Shown in pieces: positions 11,470 to 21,480 of a stretch of 64,000 nt of DNA (position 1 is the first letter of the stretch; each line of letters opens with the position of its first letter). The stretch spans positions 85,218,142 through 85,282,141 of the forward strand of contig CM049306.1 of the NCBI GenBank assembly GCA_026874595.1. Reading direction: 5' to 3'. The translations under genes were made by a program, and so were the position numbers. Source of the DNA: Sipunculus nudus. Taxonomy: Eukaryota; Annelida; Sipuncula; Golfingiida; Sipunculidae. The notes below the pieces were generated by a model. It saw only the letters and a list, made by a program, of their open reading frames with translations, searched no databases and was not told the origin of the DNA.

Positions 11470-12660
11470 TTAATCTTACGCATCTGATTCACAGAATACA
11501 CAACGGGCCAACTGATATATGTATAAGCAATATATATATGTTAAATAATGCATGTTCGTACCCAAACTACACAACATCTTCACCTTGCAAACCGTCGGAA
11601 CACTGTCGAAAAATATACTTATGTTTATATATATGTATTTATTTATACTATAAATTTAAATGCTTTTCGATTTATCATGGTTTCTTTGTGTCCAGGTTTA
11701 GGAAATATTTCAAGGAAATGAAATTTATCAAGTCGTTGTCTGCCAGTCATATACAGAACTTTCGTTTTTAAATAGGTAATTAAAATCTGTTAGCAGTGTA
11801 TGATAATGATGAGCCTGTCATAATATGAATAAGAAAAAAATATTGCCTTTGCCAAATTGAATCTACCTTTTGGAGAAGGAAGGGTTCGGACAAGAGGTAC
11901 AACTAACAAATAGCCTGATTATAAGTAATTGAGAATGGATATATGTGGGGTAGGTTACTTATATTCCAAAATTGATCTGTATAAGAACTAGATTTATGAC
12001 ATAACGCACAGTGTCACTCGCCCTTCTGTAAACGGCACGAAGTTCATCTAATGGGATCAAGCACTTGGTTTATAATATATGATTCAGGAACCTCTCCATA
12101 CAGGCATCTCTGTATTACAGACACCTCTATATTGACTCTCAAGGTTCATATTCTTTTGTAATAATATGCGTTTTGTCTCACGTTATTAGCTCATTTTGGC
12201 TGAATACGAAAGTTGTTCAGCAAATCATTGCCGTTACACAGGCTTAATATCTTCTGTTTACCGGTTTTGTATACGTTATTATGGTTCTGTGTGTGAGTAA
12301 ACACAGTGCACCTTTGTCTGTTTACTATAACAAGACCGCGTGACCAGAAACAAGATCTTAGTCTAGCACACGCGACAATTATAAAAAAAGAGAAGAAACA
12401 TGAAAGAAAAAACACCCAGAAAAGATTGAAAAACCTTGATTTGTGAAGTTTATTTTTACGGCCACCAGGTGATGAGAGCGCTGATTGTTTTTCGCGCCCG
12501 GGGCAAACTTTTTTTCACTTGTATACAGGAGAAAGCAAACGAAATATTGAAAGATATCGTAAAAGTTTAAGGAGACTAAATTGTATTTAATTGTATACTC
12601 AAAATACCTTGTTTGTAAAATGTAAATAGGTCCTTTTTTCATTTAAACTCTCTACTATAC
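11470..12660. other. No gene recognised
   Basis: Unique AT-rich DNA. Short minus-strand frames (12191-12415 and 12379-12642) are low complexity and unrecognised. Confidence 0.4.
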
Positions 12661-12688
12661 AATCGGCTCTCTCTTGCTCTTTCTCTCT

Positions 12689-12763
<75 letters not shown>
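12661..12763. repeat. Compound (CT)n-(TA)n microsatellite
   Basis: A CT-rich tract to about 12730 passes directly into a pure TA tract to about 12763. The minus-strand frame across it (12599-13042) encodes RERERE and IYIYIY runs and is an artefact. Confidence 0.9.
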
Positions 12764-12768
<5 letters not shown>

Positions 12769-13039
12769 GATCTTTCCTCTGATCACCCGGCCTTCTTATG
12801 TAAACACTTAATAGACACAGAGGTCCTGTAATTCCGTAGAAATCTGCTGTATACTGTAAAATATTGACCCCAGTAAATAGTCTGACATGTACATCAGTAT
12901 TCATAATGAAACCATCCACTCGCATCCAAGGTCGATTTGCCGTCGGACGATTGTTGGCTGCGCAAGGTTCTGTTTTGATGCTGTCCGTTACTTTGTGTTT
13001 CTGTATCTCTATTACTCGATAAGATTCTTTGCATCTGGA

Positions 13040-13512
13040 CACATATCCGTTCTTAATCGATTATGCAAAAACCCAATCGATTTAATCGATTTTGAAAGAA
13101 AACGACCAATCATCGATTTAATCGATAAATGGCACACCATTGAATCTTTGACCATGAAAATCTAGGTCTAGACGCAATGTTCGACCTATTATAATGGTTA
13201 GTTCTTGAGATATTTAAAAATTTTTTATTAATTTCGGCCTTAATGTGCATACTAAAATTTTATATACGGACTGAACCGTTGCTATATTATGGTTTTAACT
13301 GAATCTGTTACCGTGAAAACCTACGCCTGGACACAGTGTCGGACCAGATATTTTGGTTAGTTCTGGAGATATCGAAGAAAGTAGAATTCTCGTTATATTA
13401 CAAAAATTGCCCAAAGTCGTATTGAGGACAACAATTCTAAACAATATCAGTGGACCCCATACCATCAGCGTAGACAAGAGTACCCCTTCACCGGATGTGG
13501 TTACGGAGAAAC
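13040..13512 (-). repeat. Dispersed monomer family R in reverse; left copy of the LINE-flanking duplication
   Basis: Two reversed family R units (about 13110-13290 and 13290-13512) follow a stretch with repeated ATCGATTTAATCGAT. The segment 13108-13512 is repeated with small differences at 21086-21478, on the other side of the LINE. Confidence 0.7.
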
Positions 13513-14046
13513 TGGAGTTTTTATTTTTAACAGTTATTGACATTTCTTATTATACAACAAAAGATACATCGAACACAAACTCATACAAACATAGAATCTC
13601 ATTCTGATCCAGGTTAACCTGTTGAAACTTATTCTTATTTTACAGTTCTGATTATTTCAAAAATAATTCCTGCCTCAACTCTGAATACAATAAAGACAGA
13701 AATATATTACACAATACAAACATAAAACTAATTATGACAAAGCATCATCACAACAGACAACATTGATACAGGACAACAAAACAGGATAATATTTATGAAG
13801 ACAGCAACGTCTACTTCATATTATAACATATTATTATGACAGAGGAATACTTAAATCTAACCTTTTCATTTACAATATTTACATCATAAGGTAATTTCAC
13901 ATTACGAGAGGCAATAGTAGGCTCCATTTCCGTAAATGTAGTTCTAACTTTTGTTTTTCTTCTGCTATAAGATATACTTCTTTCTGCAGGGATTTGACTC
14001 CAGATTTAAATTTTAAGAATAAGGTATTCATGCTCTTACGACCTTT

Positions 14047-15048
14047 TTATATATACAATGTCAATTTGTACAATAAAATAATTGTATTTTCTGGAGAATT
14101 TTCATTATTTACTGGTAATATTCCAAACATAATTATACTTTCAGACATTGTTGGGATGTTTATATTTCTACTTTGGAGCCATTCAGAGATTCTAAAATAC
14201 AAATTCTTTGCAACCATGCAATGATAAAACAGATGATTAGGTGTCTCTGTATACAGGAAACAATTATCACACCTACTACAATCAGACAATTTCCATTTAT
14301 ACAAGATACTGTTCACTGGTAGATAATTATTCATTATTTTGTACTGAAACTCCCTCATATACCTATCAATTGTGATAAGATATATTGCAGAAAATTGCTG
14401 ATCTCTCTCTGATTCAGTATTTTTAATGCCAGTATCAAACATTTTTCTAAACTCAAACATATCATCAATCAATTTCTTATATAAAACTTTGCTAGTCATC
14501 TGATTAATAAAATATGGTGTATTGTTAATCAGTACCGTAGTCTCACAATCATTTGGAAATTCTATTTCACTGACACAATCGTGTCTCTGCAACTCTTTCC
14601 CTACTGAGGCAATAACTGATTTAAGTTGTAACATATCCAGAGGTGTTAGTTTACAAAATTTAAAATCATTGTCATTTTTAAAGGAACCATCATGATTTAA
14701 TAAATCTTTAACATAATTAATGCCTTTTAATGAAATATTTTTATAATAAATTGTTTTATTATTTACTTTGAATAAAGTATTGTTCCATATTGTTTGATGT
14801 AACACTTCGTTTTTATTAGTAGGTTTACTTTTAAACAGTTCTGCCCAGGTTAATAAGCAGTTTTTATAGAAGTTTAGTAAGGACTGTGGTATTGCATCCT
14901 TACTGAAATTTGATCTTGTATATGATACACCTCCAATTTTTTCTAAATGTTTGATTACCATCTGCGTCCATGGTTTTCTTTCAACTGTAATTAATCGTTT
15001 AACCCATGAAATTTGTTGAACTTTTAGCATTGTTTTTACATCTGGCAA
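14047..15048 (-). pseudogene. LINE ORF2, C-terminal region
   Basis: A 333-codon minus-strand frame downstream of the reverse transcriptase. Near its start is PDVKTMLKVQQISWVKRL, a typical L1-like connection segment. Around residues 255-285 is a Cys/His cluster (CSRCDNCFLYTETPNHLFYHC) like the zf-RVT knuckle, which in L1-type proteins binds nucleic acid during target-primed reverse transcription. It is offset in frame from the preceding piece, with a gap of about 100 bases, so at least one frameshift separates them. Confidence 0.8.
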
Positions 15049-15147
15049 TTTTAGGCCACCTTTATTATATGGACCTATTGCTATTTTATATTTTATTTTT
15101 GCTTTTTTATCGTTCCAAATAAAACTATTGACTGTAGACTGTATATT

Positions 15148-15375
15148 TTAAACCAAATTTTCAGGTGGCTCGCACATATTAGTTGCATATAGAATAGATG
15201 AGATAATAAGTGTCCGAACAACTTCAATTCTACCATATACAGTCAATGAACGACTTCGCCACATATTCAATAGTTTACATATTTTCTCTTTGAGCTTAGT
15301 AAAGTTTTGTTCTGCTACAATGTCTGCATCATAAGAGAAGTGAAAACCCAATATCCGTATAGTACTAACCATCAA
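15148..15375 (-). pseudogene. LINE ORF2, segment after the reverse transcriptase
   Basis: This 75-codon stretch follows the reverse transcriptase immediately in the same frame after a stop. It contains LGFHFSYDADI and WRSRSLTVYGRIEVVRTL. The latter is the W-x-x-R-x-L-T-x-x-G-R block typical of the thumb region of L1-like reverse transcriptases. A stop at 15376-15378 splits it from the main frame. Confidence 0.8.
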
Positions 15376-15377
15376 GT

Positions 15378-16487
15378 TTATCCATTTACAATCGATTGGC
15401 TTGTCTCGTCTAGTTTTATGCCTACCAAGCCAAGCAGCTTGGAAATTCTAGAAAATGAGTTTAATACATTTATTATTTCATTAAACGAATTAATATCATG
15501 CAAGAAAAATGTTGAGTCATCTGCAAACATAGATAATTTATGTTCTATATTGAATAATTTAATCCCCGTGATTTTAACATTAGAACGGACTTTTTGTGCC
15601 AGTATCTCTATAACCAGTAAAAATAAGTAGCATGCCATGGGGTCTCCTTGCCGGGTACCTCTTTCTAAAGGGAAATATCTTGTAGTAACACCGTTATTTA
15701 TCACTGCACTTTCTAGTTTGTTGTACATTACTTTAATCCATGTAATAAACTGCTTACCAAATCCATAATGTTTCAGAACACTGAACATAAATGTATGATC
15801 AATATTGTCAAAAGCAGAAGCTAAATCAGCAGCAAACATTATTCCCGGTAAATTTTTTTGTCTACAATAAAACATATCATTTATTAACCGTAGAGGTTCT
15901 CCAATGAAACGTCCCTGTATGAAAGCACTTTGTTCTTGAGATATTATTGTAGGAAGGACTTTCTTTAATCTAGTAACTAATATTTTACTCAGTATTTTAC
16001 AGTCCACATTTATTAAACTTATGGGACGCCATGATTTAAAAAATCTTGAATCTTTCCCAGGTTTCTCTATTAAGGTTATTATTGCTTGCTTTTGACTTGG
16101 GGTTAATTGACCTGTGTCATAATTATTATTCAAACAATCTACTAAATCCTTTCCTAAATCAGGAAAGAAACATTCATAAAATTCTTTACTTAATCCATTA
16201 TTCCCTGGAGATTTACTTGAAGACATTGTTTTCACCGCTTGGAATGCTTCATTATATGATATCAGACCTTCACAAACTAAAATTTGTTCCTCTGATAACT
16301 TTGGAACATCTATATTATGTAAATATTTTTCACATTCATCATTCGAAACTATTATTGATTTTGTGAATTGTTTTTTGTAAAATAATTCAAATTGGGTGAG
16401 AATTTCATGTGGAGACACTACTTCTTTGTCCCCAATAAGTAATTTTTTAACACATGACTTACGTTTATTACTTTTCTCCAATCTCAA
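15378..16487 (-). pseudogene. LINE ORF2, reverse transcriptase domain
   Basis: The 369-codon frame carries the ordered reverse transcriptase blocks: SSSKSPGNNGLSKEFY (block 1), ITLIEKPGKD and SWRPISLINVDCKILSKIL (block 2), QSAFIQGRFI, FAADLASAFDNIDH (block A, catalytic Asp), RGTRQGDPMACYLFLL (block B) and LSMFADDSTFF (block C, the FADD catalytic pair). These residues copy the RNA template at the nicked target site. The catalytic Asp residues are intact, but frameshifts on both sides leave the protein broken. Confidence 0.92.
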
Positions 16488-16801
16488 GAAATAGGAAGAG
16501 TTTCTTTCCCCATATTCTCTCCACTGTGCCCATGACCTAATAATTAACCCTTCTGTTACAAGGTTATAGTAGATTTCTAATTTTTCTTTAGTTTCTTGAT
16601 ATTCTTTTAAAATTGTTTCTTCCTGTTCTTTTTGAGATAACTTACATTCGAGCTAATCAAGTTTTTTCTCAAGAATCTGTCTATCACATTTTCTCTTACG
16701 TGCTCTGACCTTTGAATATTCAATAGCTGTTTCCCTTATTTTATATTTTATATACTCCCAACGAGAAGCTGGGTCTAAATTTAATATCTCGGCTTTCCAT
16801 T
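16488..16801 (-). pseudogene. LINE ORF2 linker between endonuclease and reverse transcriptase, broken
   Basis: Reading the minus strand through short frames gives lysine- and glutamate-rich text with a W-x-x-E-Y-G-E-R-N-S-S-Y-F-L-type segment near 16490-16530, typical of the region before the L1 reverse transcriptase. Several stops are present. Confidence 0.55.
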
Positions 16802-17511
16802 TTAAATATTACTTTTCATTTCTTTCACAAAAATATTATCCCGCAATAGAGAATTATTAAATTTCCATAGACCTGGTCCATATTTATTTTCTTCTGTAAC
16901 TCCTAATTTCATTGTTATAGCTGAATGGTCTGTGTCCACTGACACGTATATGTCAGCAGATTTAATATATGCTTGTTTGTCGTTAGAAACTGAAAAATAA
17001 TCCAACCTTCGTTGTATAAATGTGAAGAATCTTCTCCAGGTATACCTCTTAACTTGTGGGTTTCGCAACCGCCAAATATCTACTAAATCATGATCAACAA
17101 TAACTGAGTTTATCATTTATATTGACCTTTTCTTCAGAGAAAAATTACCTCCATCTGCATCATTCGAACATAAGCAGACATTGAAGTCCCCTCCAATATC
17201 AATTTAACATCTTGATCTTGAATAGTTTGTTGGATGAGATGGTTAAGTTTTTCAAAAAAGATAATTTGTTCAAATTCAGTATTTGATGCATAAATATTAC
17301 ATAATAAAAACAAATATCCTTGTATTTGACACTTTAGAAGAATATATCTGCCATCTGCGTCAACTACAATGTCTAGAAATTTATAGTCTGTCTTTTCCCC
17401 GATTAATACAATAACACCTCTACTGTGATTTGTACCATGTGAAAAATATACATGTCCTCTCCATTGCTTGGACCAGGTGTTGACATTGTCTAAGGCGCTA
17501 TGTCTCTCTTG
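16802..17511 (-). pseudogene. LINE ORF2, apurinic endonuclease domain (main part)
   Basis: Two frames, 17511-17134 and 17116-16802, follow each other with a break. The first has QERH at its edge, then SHGTNHSRGV, the nucleotide-binding block of L1 endonucleases, and CNIYASN. A G-T-S replaces the usual G-D-F-N, so a key catalytic Asp/Asn appears lost. The second has D-I-W-R-L-R-N, TW and RRLDYF, then TDHSAI (the SDH-type catalytic triad with D and H). The domain nicks target DNA. Its first 35-40 residues lie 2.56 kb away at 20072-20187. Confidence 0.85.
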
Positions 17512-20071
17512 AACAAGTGGCCCATGGGCCATGACGCTCAGCTGAATTCAAGGAATGTTGAACAATGAGCAAAATGACTGCCAGAGTGCAAACAAATCAT
17601 GAATTTTGTGAAAAGTCCTTAGAAATGGGTTTCAGTGGGCTTTTGGACAGATGACAACTTCATTTGAAGGTCTCATAAATAGAAAAAAAATGCGTAAAAA
17701 TTTGAAAAAAAATACAGGTAGTGCCACCAGTCTGCAGGAACTGATGAAACATTCCATGATCAATTTATATCCAAAGAATCATGGCTATCAAGGCATTAGT
17801 TATTCAGATACTGGAGCTTTTGTTTGTATCAAATTTTTAATTATTCTTGGGGGTATTTATGAGCCCTATAGCTCGGAGAATATGGGTAACAGAAACCTAA
17901 TTTCAGGTTTCCAAGGAGATTTTTCATTAGTCTCCCTGGATGTCAAGTAAGAAGATTCTAGGTACAGCAGTTACAGTTTGTGGCATGTTAAAAGATGACC
18001 ACCTCATTTGAAGGTCTCATAAATAGAGAAAAAATGCCTAAAAAATTGAAAAAAAATACAGGTGGCGCCACCAGTTTGCAGGAACTGATGGAACTCTCCA
18101 TCATCAATATGCCTGCAAAGAATCATGGAGATCAATGCATTGGTTATTCAGATGCTGGAGTTTTGTGTCAAATTTTTAATTTAATTTGAGGGGTACTTAT
18201 TATAAAGGATATGGGTAACAGAGACCTAATTTCATGTTTTCACAGAGACTTTTCATGAACCTCCCTTGATGTCAAGTAAGAAGAATCTAGGTCCAGCGGT
18301 TAAGATTTGTGCCCTATTACCAGATGACAGCTTCTTTGAAAGTCTCAAAAATAAAGAAAAAAATCGTAAAAATTAAAAAAAAAATACAGATGGCGCCACC
18401 AGTTTGCAGGAACTGATTGAACATCCCATGATCAATATTCATGCAAAGAATCATGGTCATCAATGCAGTAGTTATTCAGAGACTTGAGCTTTTGTATCAA
18501 ATTTTGCATTATTCTGGGGGTACTTCGGAGCCCCATAGCTCCAAGGATATGTGTAACAGAGACCTAATTTCAGGTTTTCATGGAGATTTTTCATGGACCT
18601 CCCTGGATATTAAGTTTGAAGATTCCAGGTCCAGTGGTTACGATTTGTGCCCTGTTACAGATGACAGTTTCATTGAGGTCTGAAAAAAAAGAGAAAAAAA
18701 TTTGTAAAAAAATTGAAAAAATACAGGTGGCACCACCAGTCTGCAAGAAATGATGGAACATCCCATGATCAATATTCATGCAAAGAATCATGGTCATTAA
18801 TGCAATGGTTATTCAGATACTTGAGCTTTTGTATCAAATTTTGCATTGTTCTGGGGGGTACTTCGGAGCCCCATAGCTCCAAGGATATAGGTAACAGAGA
18901 CCTAATTTCAGGTTTTCAAGGAGATTTTTCATGGACCTCCCTGGATATAAAGTAAGAAGATTCTAGGTCCAGCCGTAATGATTTGTGCCCTGTTAACAGA
19001 TGACCGCATCTTTTAAGGTATCAAAAATAGAGAAAGAATATTGTAAAATATAGAAAAAATACAGGTGGCGCCACCAGTCTGCAGAAACCGATGAAACACT
19101 CCATGATCAATATACATGCAAAGAATCATGGTGATCAATGCATTAGTTGTTCAGATATTTGAGTTTTTGTATCAAATTTTCATTATTCTGGGGGTAATTC
19201 AGAGCCCCATAGCTTGAAGAATCTGGGTAACAGAGACCTTATTCCAGGTTTCCAAGGAGACTTGTCATGGGCCTCCCCGCCTGTCAAGATAGAAGATTCT
19301 AGGGTCAGTTGTTACGATTTGTGCCCTGTTAACAGATGACTGCATCTTTTAAGGTCTCAAAAATTGAGAAAAAAATCGAAAAAATACAGGTGGCGCCACC
19401 AGTCTGCAGAAACTAATGAAACATCTCATGATTAATATGTATGCCAAAAATCATGACCATCAGTGATGTAGTTAATGAGATATTGAAGTTTTTGTATAAA
19501 ATTTTTCACTATTCTGGGGGGTACTTTGGTGCCCCATAGCTCAAAGGATATGGGTAATAGAGACCTAATTTCTGGTTTCCATGGAGACTTTTTATAGGTC
19601 TCTCAGAATGTCAAAAATGAAGATTCTAGGTCCAGTCTTTACGATTTGTGCCCTGTTAACAGATGTCCACATTTTTAAAGGTCTCAAAAATAGAGAAAAA
19701 AAATTCGTAAAAAAATCGAAAAATATAGGTGGCGCCACCAGTCTGCAGGAACTGATGGAACATCTCATGATCAATATGTATGCCAAAAATCATGACCATC
19801 AGTGATGTAGTTAATCAGATATTGAAGTTTTTGTATGAAATTTTTGACTATTCTGAGGGGTACTTTGGGGCCCCATAGCTCGAAGGATATGGGTAACAGA
19901 GACCTAATTCCAGGTTTCCAAGGAGATTTTTCATGGACCTCTCTGGATGTAAAGTAAGAAGATTCCAGGTCCAGCGGTTACGATTTGTGCCCTGTTAACG
20001 GACGGACGGCCAGACGGACGACGGACAAAGAGTGATCGCTATAGCTCAGATGACTTACAGTCAGCTGAGCT
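17512..20071 (-). mobile_element. Helentron/HINE-like element E1, copy B, inserted in the LINE endonuclease
   Basis: Plus-strand left end: CAAG, then a GTGGCCCATGGGCCA-type palindrome, then GCTCAGCTGAAT. Right end: ACAGTCAGCTGAGCT followed by AATAAAACC. At the right end AGCTCAGATGACT and AGTCAGCTGAGCT form a 13-bp stem with one mismatch around a TAC loop. The core holds about seven tandem units of 325-340 bp with GGTGGCGCCACC-like boxes at 18061, 18389, 18726, 19064, 19389 and 19728. Removing 17512-20071 rejoins the endonuclease frame exactly (ATT before, CAA GAG after). This fixes the element ends and shows insertion at a TT site with at most a 2-bp duplication. There is no coding content. 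Confidence 0.75.
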
Positions 20072-20187
20072 AATAAAACCGACCCCATTAGAACATCCTT
20101 GCTTGTAAAACCAATTAAAATTTTTTTTTCTTTTTTTCATAGTTTCTCATTCCTCTCACATTTAATGAAATTATATTACAATAATCC
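20072..20187 (-). pseudogene. LINE ORF2, N-terminal piece of the endonuclease
   Basis: Minus-strand reading gives IISLNVRGMRNYEKKKK, the conserved start of L1-type endonucleases (S-x-N-x-R-G). After a shift in an A-rich run it gives FNWFYKQ and ends in F-I at the insertion junction. The rest of the domain resumes at 17511. The split is due to the nested element. Confidence 0.75.
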
Positions 20188-20513
20188 GCTTTACCAGGTA
20201 CTCCCATTGTTGTTTTTCACATTCTACAGTTTTTCTATCATTCCTCATGTCTTTTTTTTCAAACAATTTATATAGAATGATTACAAAACTCATAATACAT
20301 TGAACACCACATAAAGTACATTTATAGTATGTTTTGATGAAATGAAAGTTTAACATTAAAAAAAAAACATATATTCAAATTTCTGATTTCTGGGCCTGCC
20401 TGCATGGTAAATTTGAAAAACATTCATTACATATATATGAATAATATTTTATTCCATATAAATGGCTGTTGCATTTCCTGACTATTCACTGTATATGACC
20501 TTATATGTAATAC
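20188..20513 (-). other. LINE inter-ORF region
   Basis: AT-rich spacer between the ORF1 stop and the ORF2 start, including a 61-codon frame of no recognised content. Confidence 0.5.
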
Positions 20514-21076
20514 TTAATATACTGTTTGAAAATAATTAATCCATTTTTGTCTCTGAAACAGATGATTTAAATTATCACCATACTGAACATTTATTATTTT
20601 CTTCGGGTCATCCTTGTTTTGTGCAAAGATCTTTCCGTTCCATGTCCAAGCAGTCTGTACTTTTTCATTTTTCCGAACTCTGTTAAAAAGTTCAATCAGT
20701 TCTTTACACATGTCATCCAGTATTAAGATCCCTGTTCCTTTCAGTTTCTTCCTCTCCCTCAATACTGCCATCCGGTCATCGGTTTTGTGAAATCCCACTA
20801 TAACTGGTCTAGCTTTATCTTGCTGTCTATTTCCGACCCTGTGAGCTCAACTATCGCATCTAAGTTCATATTCAACTTATTTCTAGCCAGTCTGTATACA
20901 GTTTCCTTACAATTTTCTACTTTTCCATTTTCTGGTACACCTGTTATTTTCAGATTTGAGCTCCGAGAATACTGTTCATTATTGATTGCCTTTTCAAGTA
21001 CCTTCTGGGCTAAACATTTCATTTGCTCGCAATCTTTTTTCAAGTTAACATTTTCCTGTTCCAACAGGCATACCTT
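20514..21076 (-). pseudogene. LINE ORF1 (RNA-binding chaperone type), 5'-truncated and frameshifted
   Basis: Two overlapping minus-strand frames (21064-20798 and 20798-20514) are one protein with a one-base shift near 20810. The N-terminal part is a coiled coil rich in E, K and N. Next comes EQYSRSSNLKITGVPE, the hallmark entry to the RRM-like domain of L1 ORF1 proteins. After the shift come VIVGFHKTDDR and RERKKLKGTGILILDD, the end of the RRM and start of the C-terminal domain. The protein normally coats LINE RNA. Its first codons are missing at the 21085 boundary. Confidence 0.8.
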
Positions 21077-21085
21077 ATTCTCTAT

Positions 21086-21480
21086 TTAATCGATAAATGG
21101 CACAAAATTGAATCTTTGACCATCAAAATCTAGGTCTAGACGCAATGTTCGACCTATTATGATGGTTAGTTCTTGAGATATTAAAAAAAACCTTTTAATT
21201 TCGGCCCTAATGTGCATACTAAAATTTTAAATACGGACTGAACCGTTGCTATTATGGTTTTAACTGAATCTGTTACCGTGAAAACCTTCGCCTGGACACA
21301 GTGTCGGACCAGATATTTTGGTTAGTTCGAAGAAAGTAGACTTTTCGTCATATTTCAAAAATTGCCCAAAGTCGTATTGAGGACAACAAATCTAAACAAT
21401 ATCAGTGGACCCCATACCATCAGCGTAGACAAGAGTACCCCTTCACCGGATGTGGTTACGGAGAAACTGGAGTTTGTTAA
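21086..21480 (-). repeat. Dispersed monomer family R in reverse; right copy of the LINE-flanking duplication
   Basis: Matches 13108-13512 almost base for base. It has small indels, including loss of a CTGGAGATAT-like stretch near 21330. It begins exactly where LINE ORF1 text stops and ends at GGAGTTT, where the left copy meets the LINE A-rich tail. Confidence 0.75.

Larger units (their letters stand above)
13513..21085 (-). mobile_element. Degenerate L1-like non-LTR retrotransposon, with a nested HINE
   Basis: In minus orientation the order is: ORF1 with coiled coil and RRM-like region (about 21076-20514), ORF2 with apurinic endonuclease (20187-20072, then 17511-16802), linker, reverse transcriptase (16487-15378), thumb/connection (15375-15148), and a C-terminal region with a CCHC-like knuckle (15048-14047). 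A tail region ends in an A-rich string (AAAAATAAAAA) at 13513-13525. The element is 5'-truncated inside ORF1 at about 21085. Without the 2.56-kb insertion at 17512-20071 it is about 5.0 kb. Several frameshifts and stops make it inactive. The domain set and long C-terminus suggest the L1/Tx1 group; the clade call is tentative. Confidence 0.85.

Noticed and set aside
11229-11771. 180-codon frame with SRTYDI repeats
   Set aside because: Frame length is produced by a 21-bp minisatellite; the flanks are AT-rich and unrecognisable.
12599-13042. 147-codon frame with RERERE and IYIYIY
   Set aside because: Translation of a compound CT/TA microsatellite.
16046-16366. 106-codon plus-strand frame
   Set aside because: Antisense of the LINE reverse transcriptase.
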